DNA of 64,000 nucleotides from Neisseria sicca (GTDB lineage: Bacteria > Pseudomonadota > Gammaproteobacteria > Burkholderiales > Neisseriaceae), in contig NZ_POXG01000007.1 of NCBI RefSeq assembly GCF_003044565.1, positions 84,954-148,953 on the forward strand, read 5' to 3'. Positions within the stretch are counted from its first letter, which is position 1. Each line of letters opens with the position of its first letter. Positions 10,843-21,762 of the stretch are shown here, piece by piece. The position numbers and the translations under genes are program-made. Under the pieces are notes generated by a model. It was not told the DNA's origin, did not search any database, and saw only the letters and a list, made by a program, of their open reading frames with translations.

Positions 10843-10874
10843 TTTTCAGACGACCTAGAGAGGTCGTCTGAAAA
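10843..10874 (-). repeat. DUS inverted pair (tight hairpin) between rpoB and rpoC
   Basis: TTTTCAGACGACCT and AGGTCGTCTGAAAA are separated by only AGAG, giving a perfect 14-bp stem within the rpoB-rpoC mRNA, 8 bp after rpoB. The A-rich/T-rich ends make it terminator-like, yet rpoC must be transcribed, so only partial attenuation is plausible. Confidence 0.85.
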
Positions 10875-10881
10875 CTTCTGT

Positions 10882-13800
10882 TTAGTAACGTTCCAAATCG
10901 ATATCCAAGCCCAGTGAGCGAATCTCTTTAACCAATACGTTGAAGGACTCAGGCATACCGGCATCGATTTTGTGTTCGCCTTTGACGATGTTCTCGTACA
11001 TTTTGGTACGACCTGTTACGTCGTCGGACTTCACGGTCAACATCTCTTGCAGTGTGTAGGCTGCGCCGTATGCTTCCAGCGCCCAAACCTCCATCTCACC
11101 GAAACGTTGGCCACCGAACTGAGCTTTACCGCCCAGAGGCTGTTGAGTAACCAGACTGTACGGACCGGTAGAGCGCGCGTGCATTTTTTCGTCAACCAAG
11201 TGGTGCAGTTTCAGATAGTGCATCACACCTACTGTTACCTTGCGGTCAAACGGTTCGCCTGAGCGTCCGTCATACAGCGTGATTTGGGTTTTGCTGTCGT
11301 TAAAGCCCAGTTTTTCGACTTCAGGATCATCACTCGGATAAGCCAAGTTCAGCATTTCGCGGATTTCGGATTCTTTCGCACCATCAAATACCGGCGATGC
11401 GAAAGATGCGCCTTTACGCAGGTTGGAAGCCAGTTCGATGATTTCTTCATCAGTCAGGGCATCCAAATCTTCTTTCTTACCGCTGCCGTTGTAGAGTTTG
11501 TTCAAGAACTCGCGCAGCTCGCTGGCTTTGCGTTGTTCTTTCAGCATACGGTCGATACGCTCGCCGATACCTTTTGCTGCCCAACCTAAGTGAACTTCCA
11601 AAATCTGACCGATGTTCATACGGGAAGGTACGCCCAACGGGTTCAGTACGATGTCCACAGGACGACCGTCCGCCATGTAAGGCATGTCTTCTACAGGCAG
11701 AATGCGCGATACCACACCTTTGTTACCGTGGCGGCCCGCCATTTTGTCACCGGCTTGCAAACGGCGTTTGATGGCGATAAAGACTTTCACCATTTTTTGT
11801 ACGCCAGGCTGCAATTCGTCGCCTTGGGTCAGTTTTTTCTTCTTGATTTCGTACAACTCGTCCGCTTCTTCGCGTTTTTGTTGCAGACTCAATTTAATCA
11901 GTTCTAATTGTTTGGCCAAATCTTCATCAGCCAAACGGATATCGAACCAATCGTGTTTGCTAGGCAGCCCCGCCAGATATTCCGTCGAGATTTCGCTGCC
12001 TTTAGCCAGCTTCATAGGACCTCCGTTGGCTTTTTGGCCGACGATCATACGCTCAATACGGTCAAATGCGTCGTTATCAAAAATACGCAACTGGTCGCCC
12101 AAGTCTTGACGGTAACGTTTCAGCTCGGAATCGATAATAGATTGAGCACGTTTGTCACGTTGGATACCTTCGCGGGTAAAGACTTGAACGTCGATAACCG
12201 TACCGCTCATGCCGGTAGGCATACGCAAAGAGGTGTCTTTTACGTCGGATGCTTTTTCACCGAAGATGGCGCGCAACAGTTTTTCTTCCGGAGTCAGTTG
12301 GGTTTCGCCTTTAGGCGTTACTTTACCTACCAACACATCGCCTGCTTCCACTTCTGCACCGATATAAACGATACCTGATTCGTCCAAACGGTTTTGCATA
12401 CGCTCGGACAAGTTCGGAATATCGCGGGTAATATCTTCCGCACCCAGCTTGGTATCGCGGGCAACAACATTCAATTCCTCAATGTGAATCGAAGTATAGC
12501 GGTCGTCCGCAGCCACTTTTTCGGAAATCAGAATCGAGTCTTCATAGTTATAACCGTTCCACGGCATGAAGGCGATGGTCATGTTTTGACCCAAAGCCAA
12601 TTCGCCCAAATCGGTGGATGCACCGTCAGCAATCAAATCGCCGCGTTGCAAAACGTCGCCTGCTTTGACGGCTGGACGCTGATTGATATTGGTAGACTGG
12701 TTGGAACGGGTGAATTTAACCAAGTTGTAAATATCGACACCCACTTCACCGGCAGTCGCTTCATCGTCATGAACACGAATCACAACACGGTTGGCATCGA
12801 CATACTCAACCACACCGCCGCGGCGGGCAACGATTGCAGTAGCAGAGTCAACGGCAACGGAACGCTCAATACCGGTACCAACCATCGGTTTTTCAGGACG
12901 CAGGCACGGTACGGCCTGACGTTGCATGTTGGCACCCATCAATGCACGGTTCGCATCATCGTGCTCCAAGAACGGAATCAGAGATGCCGCTACAGATACC
13001 ACTTGACCAGTTGCCACGTCCATATATTGGACACGGTCAGGCGTTGCCATAATGGTTTCACCTTTTTCACGACAAGTTACCAAGTCACCAATCAAATTAC
13101 CGTCTTTGTCCAAATCAGCATTCGCCTGTGCAATCACATAGCGGCCTTCTTCGATAGCAGACAAGTAATCGATTTCCTCGGTTACTTTGCCGTCGATAAC
13201 GCGGCGGTAAGGAGTTTCCAAGAAACCATAATCATTGGTACGCGCATAAACGGACAATGAGTTAATCAAGCCGATGTTCGGACCTTCAGGCGTTTCAATC
13301 GGACATACGCGGCCATAGTGGGTCGGATGCACGTCTCGCACCTCGAAACCGGCACGTTCACGGGTCAAACCACCCGGGCCCAACGCAGATACGCGACGTT
13401 TATGGGTTACTTCAGACAAGGGGTTGGTCTGATCCATAAACTGACTCAATTGGCTTGAGCCGAAGAATTCTTTGATGGCAGCAGAAACAGGTTTCGCATT
13501 AATTAAATCATGCGGCATTAAGTTTTCTGATTCTGCCTGATTCAAGCGTTCTTTTACGGCACGTTCCACACGAGCCAAACCACTGCGGAATTGGTTTTCA
13601 GTCAACTCACCTACCGAACGCACACGACGGTTGCCCAAGTGGTCAATATCGTCTACTTCGCCATGACCGTTACGTAATTCAACCAAAGTAGCAATAGAAG
13701 CAACAATATCTTCGACGCTCAGAACATAACCGCCTTTTTCGGCAGCACCTGCGAAGGTTTCGTTCAACAAACGGTCATACCAAGAATGTTGTTGTGCTTC

Positions 13801-15060
13801 AGACAATTTTTGCTCATAAGTACGCGTATTGAATTTCATACGGCCTACGCGAGACAAATCGTAGCTGTCCTCACTGAAGAACAAGCGGTTAAACAATTGC
13901 TCGACTGCCTCTTCGGTAGGCGGCTCGCCCGGGCGCATCATGCGGTAAATCGCAACACGTGCTGCTTGCTGATCAGCAGTCTCATCAGTACGCAGAGTAT
14001 TGGAAATATAGCCACCCTGATCCAATTCATTAATGTAAAGCGTAGTAAGCTGTTTTACACCATGGATATCAAATTTTGCCAACAACTCTTCAGTGATTTC
14101 ATCGTTGGCCACAGCCAATACTTCACCCGTTTCAGGATCAATCAAATCCGCGGCCAAAGCTTTGCCAATCAAACTTTCCGGCTCCACATCCAAACGAGTC
14201 AATCCCGCATTGCTGATATCACGGATATTTTTTGCGGTAATGCGTTTACCTTTAGCAACCAATACGTTGCCTTCTTTATCTAAGATATCAACTTTGGCAG
14301 TTTCACCTTTCAGACGACCTACAACCAAATCGGTTTGAACACCATTTTCAGACAGATAGAACGTTTCTTTATCGTAAAAAATATCCAAGATCTGTTCATT
14401 GTTGTAGCCCAAAGCCTTCAACAAAATCGTAACCGGCATTTTACGGCGACGGTCGATACGGAAATACAGCAAATCTTTCGGGTCAAATTCGAAATCCAAC
14501 CACGAACCACGGTAAGGAATGATTCGAGCAGAGAACAACAATTTACCGGAGGAATGGGTCTTGCCGCGGTCATGCTCAAAGAACACACCAGGAGAACGGT
14601 GCAACTGAGAAACAATTACACGTTCGGTACCGTTAATGACAAACGAACCACTTGGAGTCATCAATGGGATTTCGCCCATGTACACTTCATTTTCACGAAC
14701 TTCTTTGACTGTCGGTTTAGACGCTTCCTTGTCTAAAATAACCAATCGGATACGCGCACGCAAGGGAGCGGCATAAGTGATTCCGCGCAATTGACATTCA
14801 GGAATATCAAACAAAGGCTCACCCAACGTGTAATGCACAAACTCCAAACGCGCATAACCGTTGTGGCTTACGATAGGGAAAATAGAATTAAATGCAGCCT
14901 GCAGACCATCGTCAGTACGCTGATCAAAAGCATTTTCTAATTGCAGAAATTTCGCATAAGAATCAATTTGTGTTGCCAACAAAAAGGGAACGTCCAATAC
15001 GTTCTCTCGTTTTGCAAAACTCTTACGGATACGTTTTTTCTCGGTAAACGAATAGTTCAT
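10882..15060 (-). CDS. rpoB: DNA-directed RNA polymerase subunit beta
   Basis: A 1392-residue beta subunit. The start at 15060 ([15 protein letters not shown]) is chosen over an upstream in-frame codon because it gives the family N-terminus and follows a CGGAG ribosome site. The rifampicin-pocket segment is wild-type at the usual positions ([20 protein letters not shown], then [16 protein letters not shown]). The Thr after DQ, where E. coli has Asn, is as I recall normal for Neisseria. Lysines and acidic residues of the active site lie in the C-terminal third ([11 protein letters not shown]). It is co-transcribed with rplJ-rplL upstream through an attenuator region and with rpoC downstream. 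Confidence 0.99.
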   Translation of the reverse strand: MNYSFTEKKRIRKSFAKRENVLDVPFLLATQIDSYAKFLQLENAFDQRTDDGLQAAFNSIFPIVSHNGYARLEFVHYTLGEPLFDIPECQLRGITYAAPLRARIRLVILDKEASKPTVKEVRENEVYMGEIPLMTPSGSFVINGTERVIVSQLHRSPGVFFEHDRGKTHSSGKLLFSARIIPYRGSWLDFEFDPKDLLYFRIDRRRKMPVTILLKALGYNNEQILDIFYDKETFYLSENGVQTDLVVGRLKGETAKVDILDKEGNVLVAKGKRITAKNIRDISNAGLTRLDVEPESLIGKALAADLIDPETGEVLAVANDEITEELLAKFDIHGVKQLTTLYINELDQGGYISNTLRTDETADQQAARVAIYRMMRPGEPPTEEAVEQLFNRLFFSEDSYDLSRVGRMKFNTRTYEQKLSEAQQHSWYDRLLNETFAGAAEKGGYVLSVEDIVASIATLVELRNGHGEVDDIDHLGNRRVRSVGELTENQFRSGLARVERAVKERLNQAESENLMPHDLINAKPVSAAIKEFFGSSQLSQFMDQTNPLSEVTHKRRVSALGPGGLTRERAGFEVRDVHPTHYGRVCPIETPEGPNIGLINSLSVYARTNDYGFLETPYRRVIDGKVTEEIDYLSAIEEGRYVIAQANADLDKDGNLIGDLVTCREKGETIMATPDRVQYMDVATGQVVSVAASLIPFLEHDDANRALMGANMQRQAVPCLRPEKPMVGTGIERSVAVDSATAIVARRGGVVEYVDANRVVIRVHDDEATAGEVGVDIYNLVKFTRSNQSTNINQRPAVKAGDVLQRGDLIADGASTDLGELALGQNMTIAFMPWNGYNYEDSILISEKVAADDRYTSIHIEELNVVARDTKLGAEDITRDIPNLSERMQNRLDESGIVYIGAEVEAGDVLVGKVTPKGETQLTPEEKLLRAIFGEKASDVKDTSLRMPTGMSGTVIDVQVFTREGIQRDKRAQSIIDSELKRYRQDLGDQLRIFDNDAFDRIERMIVGQKANGGPMKLAKGSEISTEYLAGLPSKHDWFDIRLADEDLAKQLELIKLSLQQKREEADELYEIKKKKLTQGDELQPGVQKMVKVFIAIKRRLQAGDKMAGRHGNKGVVSRILPVEDMPYMADGRPVDIVLNPLGVPSRMNIGQILEVHLGWAAKGIGERIDRMLKEQRKASELREFLNKLYNGSGKKEDLDALTDEEIIELASNLRKGASFASPVFDGAKESEIREMLNLAYPSDDPEVEKLGFNDSKTQITLYDGRSGEPFDRKVTVGVMHYLKLHHLVDEKMHARSTGPYSLVTQQPLGGKAQFGGQRFGEMEVWALEAYGAAYTLQEMLTVKSDDVTGRTKMYENIVKGEHKIDAGMPESFNVLVKEIRSLGLDIDLERY

Positions 15061-15120
15061 ATACACTCCGAAAAGCAATTTTTAAAGAAAGAGGTCGTCT
15101 GAAATAACGCCTATTGTTTG

Positions 15121-15180
15121 TGATATTTACATTTATTTAAACTTAACTTACGAATAAATTGCAAATAAATGTAAATATCA
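15121..15180 (-). promoter_or_regulatory. Perfect 18-bp inverted repeat in the rplL-rpoB spacer
   Basis: TGATATTTACATTTATTT (15121-15138) and AAATAAATGTAAATATCA (15163-15180) form a perfect AT-rich stem of 18 bp with a 24-nt loop, 61 bp upstream of rpoB. In E. coli the same spacer holds an RNase III processing site that separates the rplJL and rpoBC messages. This repeat is a candidate functional analogue. Confidence 0.75.
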
Positions 15181-15207
15181 AATTAACCTAATAACAACAA
15201 GCAAAAT

Positions 15208-15233
15208 AAGGCTGGCAGAAAACTGCCAGCCTT
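15208..15233 (-). terminator. Attenuator-type hairpin after rplL
   Basis: AAGGCTGGCAG and CTGCCAGCCTT form a perfect 11-bp stem with a 4-nt loop, followed on the minus strand by ATTTTGCTTG. It lies 17 bp after rplL. The T-run is short, which fits a leaky terminator lowering rpoBC expression relative to rplJL. Confidence 0.8.
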
Positions 15234-15249
15234 CACAGGAAGCATCAAA

Positions 15250-15621
15250 TTATTTGATTTCGACTTTAGCGCCGGCTTCTTCCAATTGTTTTTGGATGTC
15301 TTCAGCTTCAGCTTTAGAAACACCTTCTTTAAGAGTTTTAGGTGCGCCATCAACGATGTCTTTAGCTTCTTTCAGACCCAGACCAGTAATTGCGCGAACT
15401 ACTTTAATCACGCCAACTTTTTGGTCACCGGCAGAAGCCAGTACTACGTCAAATTCAGTTTTTTCTTCAGCAGCAGCTGCACCAGCACCTGCAGGACCTG
15501 CAACTGCAACTGCAGCAGCAGAAACACCGAATTTTTCTTCAAAAGCTTTAACCAAGTCGTTCAATTCCATTACGGTCAAAGAACCAACTGCTTCCAAAAT
15601 GTCTTCTTTAGTAATAGCCAT
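15250..15621 (-). CDS. rplL: 50S ribosomal protein L7/L12
   Basis: A 123-residue L7/L12. It has an N-terminal dimerisation domain, an Ala/Gly-rich hinge (about residues 35-52) and a C-terminal factor-binding domain ([20 protein letters not shown], then [21 protein letters not shown]). It forms the L10-bound stalk that recruits EF-Tu and EF-G. It follows rplJ by 58 bp and is followed by a hairpin that probably reduces read-through into rpoB. Confidence 0.99.
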   Translation of the reverse strand: MAITKEDILEAVGSLTVMELNDLVKAFEEKFGVSAAAVAVAGPAGAGAAAAEEKTEFDVVLASAGDQKVGVIKVVRAITGLGLKEAKDIVDGAPKTLKEGVSKAEAEDIQKQLEEAGAKVEIK

Positions 15622-15679
15622 GCTATTTATACTCCAAATATTGTATTAAAAAATAATTGATTAACAGAAACAAAATTGA

Positions 15680-16180
15680 TTAAGCGGCTTCTTCGCCTGC
15701 TTTTTTCTCTGCCAAAGCAGCCAAACCGCGCGCAAAGCCTGATACAGGAGCTTGCATAACGAACAACAGTTTGGACAACAGCTCTTCGCGGCTCGGAATA
15801 GAAGCCAACTCAGCAACCTGAGCAGCATTCATTACTTCACCATTGTAAGAACCGGCTTTAACTACAATTTTGTCATCTTTTTTCGCGAATTGGTGCAGCA
15901 CTTTAGCAGCAGCAACAGCATCTTCAGAAGCAGCATAAACCAATGGACCAACCATTTGATCAGCCAAAGCTGCGAATGAAGTACCCTCTACTGCACGACG
16001 AGCCAATGTATTTTTCAGAACGCGCAAGTAAACGCCTTCTTTACGCGCATTAGCGCGAAGCTCAGTCATGCTGGAAACACTGATACCGCGATATTCAGCA
16101 ACCACGAGAGTCTGAGCGTTAGCAATTGCTGCGCTGATTTCCTCTACGGCTACTTTCTTGGTTTCAATATTGAGACTCAA
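15680..16180 (-). CDS. rplJ: 50S ribosomal protein L10
   Basis: A 166-residue L10. The only sensible start is a TTG codon at 16178-16180 (protein [16 protein letters not shown]), preceded by a strong GGGAGG ribosome site; no ATG fits the family N-terminus. L10 anchors the L7/L12 dimers on the 50S subunit and, in a complex with L7/L12, represses its own translation by binding the leader. A structured 226-bp leader precedes it. A non-ATG start under autogenous control fits tight translational tuning. Confidence 0.97.
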   Translation of the reverse strand: MSLNIETKKVAVEEISAAIANAQTLVVAEYRGISVSSMTELRANARKEGVYLRVLKNTLARRAVEGTSFAALADQMVGPLVYAASEDAVAAAKVLHQFAKKDDKIVVKAGSYNGEVMNAAQVAELASIPSREELLSKLLFVMQAPVSGFARGLAALAEKKAGEEAA

Positions 16181-16367
16181 GGTCTACCTCCCACTGTTTA
16201 TAAACAGGATATCTGAATGATATCCCACCAGCGCGGTAACCTAAAAAGACATCTTACAAGCAATCTTGCAATGTGTTTCAGGACTACCGTCTGCGTAGGG
16301 TAGTTACGATTAAATCTTGCGATCCCTACGGTCTTGGACATCTACTTAATTCTAAGTAGCCCAAATT
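16181..16367 (-). promoter_or_regulatory. L10 leader (rplJL autoregulatory mRNA region)
   Basis: The stretch between rplA and rplJ contains several complementary segments. CCGTAGGG pairs with CCCTACG plus CGG further on, and GGATATC with GATATCC near the ribosome site. This resembles the L10-leader RNA family bound by the L10-L12 complex. A covariance-model search would settle the exact limits. Confidence 0.65.
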
Positions 16368-16393
16368 CAAGCAACTCAAAATAGAGTTGCTTG
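16368..16393 (-). terminator. Hairpin after rplA
   Basis: CAAGCAACTC and GAGTTGCTTG form a perfect 10-bp stem with a 6-nt loop, 13 bp after the rplA stop. There is no long T-run on the minus strand, so partial termination or mRNA 3'-end protection is more likely than full termination. Confidence 0.65.
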
Positions 16394-16406
16394 AAAATTT
16401 CTTAGA

Positions 16407-17102
16407 TTAGTTATTCACACTTGATGTATCAACGCGAACACCTAAACCCATAGTGCTGGACACAGCAACTTTTTTCAGGTACTGACCTTTAGCAGCAGCG
16501 GGTTTAGCTTTAACGATAGCGTCCAGCAATGCATCAAAGTTCTCTTTCAAATCAGCCTCAGCGAATGAAGCACGACCGATAGTTGCATGAACGATACCAG
16601 CTTTGTCTGTACGGTATTGCACTTGACCTGCTTTTGCATTTTTAACTGCCTCAGCCACATTAGGAGTAACAGTGCCCACTTTAGGATTTGGCATCAAACC
16701 ACGCGGACCCAAGATAGTACCCAATTGACCAACGATGCGCATTGCATCAGGAGAAGCAATAACGACATCAAAGTTCAGATTACCTGCTTTGATTTCAGCA
16801 GCCAAATCCTCAAAGCCGACAACATCAGCACCAGCTTCTTTAGCTGCATCAGCATTTGCACCTTGAGTAAATACTGCTACGCGGGTTGTTTTACCAGTAC
16901 CTTTAGGCAGAACGACTGAACCACGGATAACTTGGTCAGATTTACGCGGATCAACACCTAAGTTGAAAGATACGTCAACAGACTCGTCAAATTTAGCAGT
17001 CGCTGCTTTTTTGACCAAAGCAATTGCTTCATCAATTGCATATAATTTATTGGCTTCAACAGAAGAGCGCAAAGCTTTCAAGCGTTTAGATACTTTAGCC
17101 AT
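16407..17102 (-). CDS. rplA: 50S ribosomal protein L1
   Basis: A 231-residue L1 starting [19 protein letters not shown], with the conserved [15 protein letters not shown] and [15 protein letters not shown] segments. L1 forms the mobile stalk at the ribosomal E site and represses the L11 operon mRNA. It overlaps the rplK stop by one base (TAATG), which implies translational coupling. Confidence 0.99.
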   Translation of the reverse strand: MAKVSKRLKALRSSVEANKLYAIDEAIALVKKAATAKFDESVDVSFNLGVDPRKSDQVIRGSVVLPKGTGKTTRVAVFTQGANADAAKEAGADVVGFEDLAAEIKAGNLNFDVVIASPDAMRIVGQLGTILGPRGLMPNPKVGTVTPNVAEAVKNAKAGQVQYRTDKAGIVHATIGRASFAEADLKENFDALLDAIVKAKPAAAKGQYLKKVAVSSTMGLGVRVDTSSVNN

Positions 17103-17536
17103 TATACAACACCCTCCACATCCAAGCCCATTGAGCGAGCAGAACCAGCAATAGTGCGAACAGCAGCATCCAAATCAGCTGCAGTCAAATCAGGTTCTTT
17201 AGTTTTAGCAATTTCTTCCAACTGAGCACGGGTCAATTTACCCACTTTATTTGTCAGAGGATTAGAACTACCTTTTTGCAGACCAGCAGCTTTTTTCAAC
17301 AGAATAGAAGCCGGAGGAGTTTTCATCACAAAAGTGAATGATTTATCCGCAAATGCAGTAATGACAACTGGAATCGGCAAACCAGGCTCCATGCCTTGAG
17401 TTGCAGCATTAAATGCTTTACAGAATTCCATAATATTCAGACCACGTTGACCCAAAGCAGGACCAACTGGGGGAGATGGATTGGCTTTACCTGCAGGAAT
17501 TTGCAGTTTGATGTAGCCGATAATTTTCTTTGCCAC
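17102..17536 (-). CDS. rplK: 50S ribosomal protein L11
   Basis: A 144-residue L11 with the standard N-terminus ([20 protein letters not shown]), the [22 protein letters not shown] motif region and a C-terminal rRNA-binding domain. L11 forms the GTPase-associated centre with 23S rRNA and is needed for RelA activation. It is the first gene of rplK-rplA and has its own promoter and short leader hairpin in the 105-bp gap after nusG. Confidence 0.99.
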
Positions 17537-17564
17537 TTATAGGACTCCTAAAAACGGGTATAGC

Positions 17565-17580
17565 GCGGAACCATTTCCGC
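17565..17580 (-). promoter_or_regulatory. Small leader hairpin upstream of rplK
   Basis: GCGGAA and TTCCGC form a 6-bp stem with a 4-nt loop in the rplK 5' leader, 28 bp before the start codon. It is a candidate site for L1 autoregulation, which acts on the L11 operon leader in other bacteria. Confidence 0.45.
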
Positions 17581-17599
17581 TTCCCAAAAAGAATTTAGC

Positions 17600-17628
17600 A
17601 TTATATTTGCTTAGAGATTTTTTTTCAA
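17600..17628 (-). promoter_or_regulatory. Sigma70-type promoter of rplK-rplA
   Basis: On the minus strand TTGAAA (17623-17628) and TATAAT (17600-17605) are spaced exactly 17 bp. They lie in the gap between nusG and rplK. Confidence 0.85.
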
Positions 17629-17641
17629 GAGATTTAAAAAC

Positions 17642-18175
17642 TTAAATCTTTTCCACTTGACCAAACTCTAGCTCAACTGGGGTTTCACGACCAAAAATCT
17701 GAACAGAAACCCTCAATTTATTACGCTCATAATTCACTTCATCTACAATACCATTGAAGTCAGCAAAAGGTCCTTCGTTTACACGAACTTGTTGTCCAAC
17801 TTCAAATTCAACCTTAGGTTTAGGCTTCTCAACTCCAGAACGAACCTGTTGCAAGATTGCATCAGCTTCTCTTTGAGAAATCGGAGTAGGCTTATTTGCC
17901 GTACCACCAATAAAGCCTGAAACACGGGGGGTGCTTTTCACCAAATGCCATGAGTCATCAGTCATTTCCATTTCGACCAAGACATAGCCTGGATAAAACT
18001 TACGCTCACTAATGGTTTTTCGACCATTTTTGATATCGACCACTTCTTCAACAGGAACAAGGATCTGACCGAAATAACCTTCCATACCTTCGCGAGCAAT
18101 GCGCTCTTTTAATGTCTTTTGGACATTTTTCTCAAAGCCGGAATAAGCCTGCACAACATACCAACGTTTTGACAT
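17642..18175 (-). CDS. nusG: Transcription termination/antitermination factor NusG
   Basis: A 177-residue NusG. The N-terminal NGN domain begins [20 protein letters not shown] and includes the GYVLVEMEM segment. A linker leads to the C-terminal KOW domain ([19 protein letters not shown], about residues 124-142). NusG binds the RNA polymerase clamp, suppresses pausing and links to Rho or S10. It starts 2 bp after secE, the usual pairing. Confidence 0.98.
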   Translation of the reverse strand: MSKRWYVVQAYSGFEKNVQKTLKERIAREGMEGYFGQILVPVEEVVDIKNGRKTISERKFYPGYVLVEMEMTDDSWHLVKSTPRVSGFIGGTANKPTPISQREADAILQQVRSGVEKPKPKVEFEVGQQVRVNEGPFADFNGIVDEVNYERNKLRVSVQIFGRETPVELEFGQVEKI

Positions 18176-18177
18176 TT

Positions 18178-18450
18178 TTACCCCCTCTTCAACAACACAT
18201 CAAAAAACAGCCATGAAATAGCACTGTCCGCTGCATAAATAAATACTGCCAAGATTGAAACAAATATAACAACGAAGATCGTCATCTTAACTGCATCATC
18301 TCGCGCAGGCCAAACAACTTTTTTAAACTCAGACCATGAGTTTTTAAAATAGGAAAGCAGCCCTTCTCGCTTAGGTGGCGTAGAATGATTGCCGGATGTT
18401 ACAAGCTGACCCGACTTTTCTGCTTTATGTTCAGATGTATGTTCAGTCAT
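18178..18450 (-). CDS. secE: Preprotein translocase subunit SecE
   Basis: A 90-residue protein with a hydrophilic N-terminal region of about 30 residues, then the SecE signature ([20 protein letters not shown], about residues 33-52) and one C-terminal transmembrane helix ([18 protein letters not shown]). It is the single-span form, unlike the three-span E. coli protein. SecE clamps SecY in the inner-membrane translocon. It lies directly upstream of nusG and downstream of the tRNA-Trp terminator. Confidence 0.96.
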   Translation of the reverse strand: MTEHTSEHKAEKSGQLVTSGNHSTPPKREGLLSYFKNSWSEFKKVVWPARDDAVKMTIFVVIFVSILAVFIYAADSAISWLFFDVLLKRG

Positions 18451-18537
18451 CTTTACTCACTCACCACAGCATCAAAGTCGCACTATCTCACTCATGCAAT
18501 GGTTTAAATTAATTACTAAAAAAGAAATGCAAAAAAA

Positions 18538-18560
18538 TTAACCGGCACAGGGCCGGTTAA
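18538..18560 (-). terminator. Terminator after tRNA-Trp
   Basis: TTAACCGGC and GCCGGTTAA form a perfect 9-bp stem with a 5-nt loop and run into a 7-base T-tract on the minus strand. It separates the tRNA-tufB unit from secE-nusG, which would then need either read-through or a promoter between 18451 and 18537. Confidence 0.85.
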
Positions 18561-18569
18561 TTTTTTATT

Positions 18570-18645
18570 TGGCAGGCCAAGAGGGTCTCGAACCCCCAAC
18601 CCTCGGTTTTGGAGACCGATACTCTACCAATTGAGCTATTGGCCT
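18570..18645 (-). tRNA. trpT: tRNA-Trp (anticodon CCA)
   Basis: The minus strand folds as a 76-nt cloverleaf starting AGGCCAATAGCTC with anticodon CCA in CTCCAAAAC, a T-loop GGTTCGAGACC and an encoded 3' CCA. It lies 6 bp downstream of tufB. Confidence 0.97.
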
Positions 18646-18651
18646 CTAAAC

Positions 18652-19836
18652 TTAAGCGATGATAGAAGAAACCACACCTGCACCTACGGTACGACCACCT
18701 TCGCGAATCGCAAAGCGCAGACCTTCTTCCATAGCGATAGGTGCAATCAGTTCTACAGTGATGGCTACGTTCTCACCAGGCATAACCATTTCTACACCTT
18801 CTTCCAAAGTAACCGCGCCGGTTACGTCGGTAGTACGGAAGTAGAATTGTGGACGGTAGTTAGCGAAGAACGGAGTATGACGGCCACCCTCTTCTTTGCT
18901 CAATACGTACACTTCCGCTTTGAATTTGGTGTGCGGAGTGATGGTACCCGGTTTAGCCAATACTTGACCGCGTTCCACTTCTTCGCGTTTGGTACCGCGC
19001 AGCAATACGCCTACGTTGTCACCGGCTTGACCTTCGTCCAGCAGTTTGCGGAACATCTCAACACCGGTACAAGTGGTTTTTTGGGTTTCTTTCAGACCTA
19101 CGATTTCGATCTCGTCACCAACGTGGATGACACCGCGCTCTACACGGCCGGTTACTACTGTACCGCGACCGGAGATGGAGAATACGTCTTCGATAGGCAA
19201 CAGGAAAGGTTTGTCCACGGCACGCTCTGGAGTCGGGATGTAGCTGTCCAATGCGGCAGCCAGTTCGAAGATTTTTTCTTCGTAAGCGGCGTCGCCTTCC
19301 AAGGCTTTCAGTGCAGAACCTTGTACGATCGGGCAGTCGTCGCCTGGGAAGTCGTAGCTTGACAGCAAGTCACGGATTTCCATTTCAACCAGTTCCAACA
19401 GCTCGGCATCGTCAACCATGTCGCATTTGTTCATGAACACGATGATGTAAGGTACGCCTACTTGGCGGGCCAACAGGATGTGTTCGCGGGTTTGCGGCAT
19501 AGGACCGTCGGCAGCGGAACATACCAAGATTGCGCCGTCCATTTGTGCGGCACCGGTAATCATGTTTTTAACGTAGTCGGCGTGACCCGGGCAGTCTACG
19601 TGTGCGTAGTGGCGGGTTTCGGTTTCGTATTCTACGTGTGAGGTATTAATGGTAATACCGCGGGCTTTTTCTTCGGGAGCGTTGTCGATTTGGTCGTAAG
19701 CTTTTGCAGCACCGCCGAATTTTTTAGCTAAAATAGTAGTCAAAGCAGCAGTCAGAGTGGTTTTACCATGGTCAACGTGACCGATGGTGCCAACGTTTAC
19801 GTGCGGTTTGCTACGTTCAAATTTTTCCTTTGCCAT
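18652..19836 (-). CDS. tufB: Elongation factor Tu, copy B
   Basis: A second 394-residue EF-Tu, identical in protein to the copy at 1833-3017 and nearly identical in DNA; the visible difference is the codon-2 wobble base (GCA here, GCT there). All GTPase motifs are present. It lies in a tRNA-tuf unit (Tyr-Gly-Thr-tufB-Trp) like the tufB operon of E. coli, under the strong promoter upstream of tRNA-Tyr. The two copies supply the very large amount of EF-Tu needed and are kept alike by gene conversion. Confidence 0.99.
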   Translation of the reverse strand: MAKEKFERSKPHVNVGTIGHVDHGKTTLTAALTTILAKKFGGAAKAYDQIDNAPEEKARGITINTSHVEYETETRHYAHVDCPGHADYVKNMITGAAQMDGAILVCSAADGPMPQTREHILLARQVGVPYIIVFMNKCDMVDDAELLELVEMEIRDLLSSYDFPGDDCPIVQGSALKALEGDAAYEEKIFELAAALDSYIPTPERAVDKPFLLPIEDVFSISGRGTVVTGRVERGVIHVGDEIEIVGLKETQKTTCTGVEMFRKLLDEGQAGDNVGVLLRGTKREEVERGQVLAKPGTITPHTKFKAEVYVLSKEEGGRHTPFFANYRPQFYFRTTDVTGAVTLEEGVEMVMPGENVAITVELIAPIAMEEGLRFAIREGGRTVGAGVVSSIIA

Positions 19837-19876
19837 GGCAAATTTCCTATCTTTAAAATACTGAGAAAATGGTATT

Positions 19877-19951
19877 TGGTGCCCATGGGCAGATTTGAAC
19901 TGCCGGCCTCTCCCTTACCAAGGGAGTGCTCTACCCCTGAGCTACATGGGC
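19877..19951 (-). tRNA. thrT: tRNA-Thr (anticodon GGT)
   Basis: A 75-nt minus-strand cloverleaf starting GCCCATGTAGCTCAG, anticodon GGT within CTTGGTAAG, T-loop GTTCAAATC and encoded CCA. It lies 40 bp upstream of tufB. Confidence 0.97.
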
Positions 19952-19962
19952 CAATAGACTAT

Positions 19963-20036
19963 TGGAGCGGGTGAAGGGAATCGAACCCTCACCGTAAGCT
20001 TGGAAGGCTTCTGCTCTACCATTGAGCTACACCCGC
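19963..20036 (-). tRNA. glyT: tRNA-Gly (anticodon TCC)
   Basis: A 74-nt minus-strand cloverleaf starting GCGGGTGTAGCTCAATGG, anticodon TCC within CTTCCAAG, T-loop GTTCGATTC and encoded CCA. It lies 11 bp from tRNA-Thr. Confidence 0.97.
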
Positions 20037-20072
20037 AGACTTACTGCATCAATGCTCCAACACATTGGGATT

Positions 20073-20156
20073 TGGTGGTGGGAGAAGGATTCGAACCTTC
20101 GAAGCTCTCGCAACAGATTTACAGTCTGCCCCCTTTGACCGCTCGGGAATCCCACC
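20073..20156 (-). tRNA. tyrU: tRNA-Tyr (anticodon GTA)
   Basis: An 84-nt minus-strand tRNA starting GGTGGGATTCCCGAGCGG, anticodon GTA within CTGTAAATC, with the long variable arm of type II tRNAs and encoded CCA. It is the first gene of the tRNA-tufB unit. Confidence 0.97.
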
Positions 20157-20169
20157 AAAAGAGAACGCA

Positions 20170-20198
20170 AGTTTATTCGCGACTCAGATTTTCGTCAA
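20170..20198 (-). promoter_or_regulatory. Promoter of the tRNA-Tyr/Gly/Thr-tufB unit
   Basis: On the minus strand TTGACG (20193-20198) and TAAACT (20170-20175) are spaced 17 bp, just upstream of tRNA-Tyr. The sequence upstream is very A/T-rich (UP-element-like), as at stable-RNA promoters. Confidence 0.85.
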
Positions 20199-20255
20199 GC
20201 TCTTTTTTAATTTTGTTTTTTAAAAATCACTCAATTTATTGCTTTAAAAAAGAAT

Positions 20256-21195
<940 letters not shown>

Positions 21196-21464
21196 GATTA
21201 AAACAAATCGTCCGACAGTTTCAGACGACCTCTAAAGAATGACAAAGCAGCCATTATACCGCAGCGTTTTTTCATTTAAGGTCGCATGAAAACAAATCGG
21301 CGCATCGTGAAATTTTATTTTTTATGATGCTAAACTTACAAAATTTTATAAATCATAAAATATTTTCTCAAATAAAAAGGTCGCTTACGTCCGCCATTAG
21401 AACTTTCCCACCGCTTTTTCAGTCTATTGGTCATAATACGTAATGAAAATATGGATGGCTGACA

Positions 21465-21686
21465 ATGCCACTTTGGAAAATTATTTTGGGTGTTTATATC
21501 AGCGGTGTGATTGCATTCACCGCCCATGCCCATTTCTTTGACGAATATTACCGCCACTTGGGATTGATACCGAACTTGGAACGCGGTCTGCTTTGGTTCG
21601 TCTTTTGTCTGCCCTTGATTGGCAAAACTGTCGCTTTGATAGTCAGTTTGTTCTTTCTTGCCACATTGGTTTTCGCGAGACGTTGA
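21465..21686 (+). CDS. Small membrane protein, unknown function
   Basis: A 73-residue protein with two hydrophobic segments, at about residues 4-22 (WKIILGVYISGVIAFTAHA) and 49-70 (LIGKTVALIVSLFFLATLVF). A short, mostly polar loop joins them. I do not recognise a family. It stands alone on the plus strand, divergent from rsmD, after an AT-rich 270-bp region, and is followed by a DUS terminator, which supports its being a real transcription unit. No strong ribosome site is visible before the ATG. Confidence 0.6.
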   Translation: MPLWKIILGVYISGVIAFTAHAHFFDEYYRHLGLIPNLERGLLWFVFCLPLIGKTVALIVSLFFLATLVFARR

Positions 21687-21706
21687 GTCCTTTCTTAATA
21701 AGACTG

Positions 21707-21741
21707 AAAAGGTCGTCTGAAAATTTTTCAGACGACCTTTT
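21707..21741. terminator. DUS inverted-pair terminator between small membrane gene and topA
   Basis: AAAAGGTCGTCTGAAAA and the facing TTTTCAGACGACCTTTT are almost adjacent, forming a long stem with a minimal loop. It can terminate both convergent genes. Confidence 0.88.
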
Positions 21742-21762
21742 CTCTTTCAAACCAACCTAATC

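Noticed and set aside
18652..19836. tufB considered as an assembly duplication of the tufA region
   Set aside because: Flanks differ completely and the tRNA context matches the known tufB arrangement, so two genuine copies are more likely.
1504..20156. Repeated GTCGTCTGAAA units considered as a CRISPR-like array
   Set aside because: Spacing is irregular, copies occur on both strands, and they match the known uptake sequence. No cas genes or regular spacers exist.
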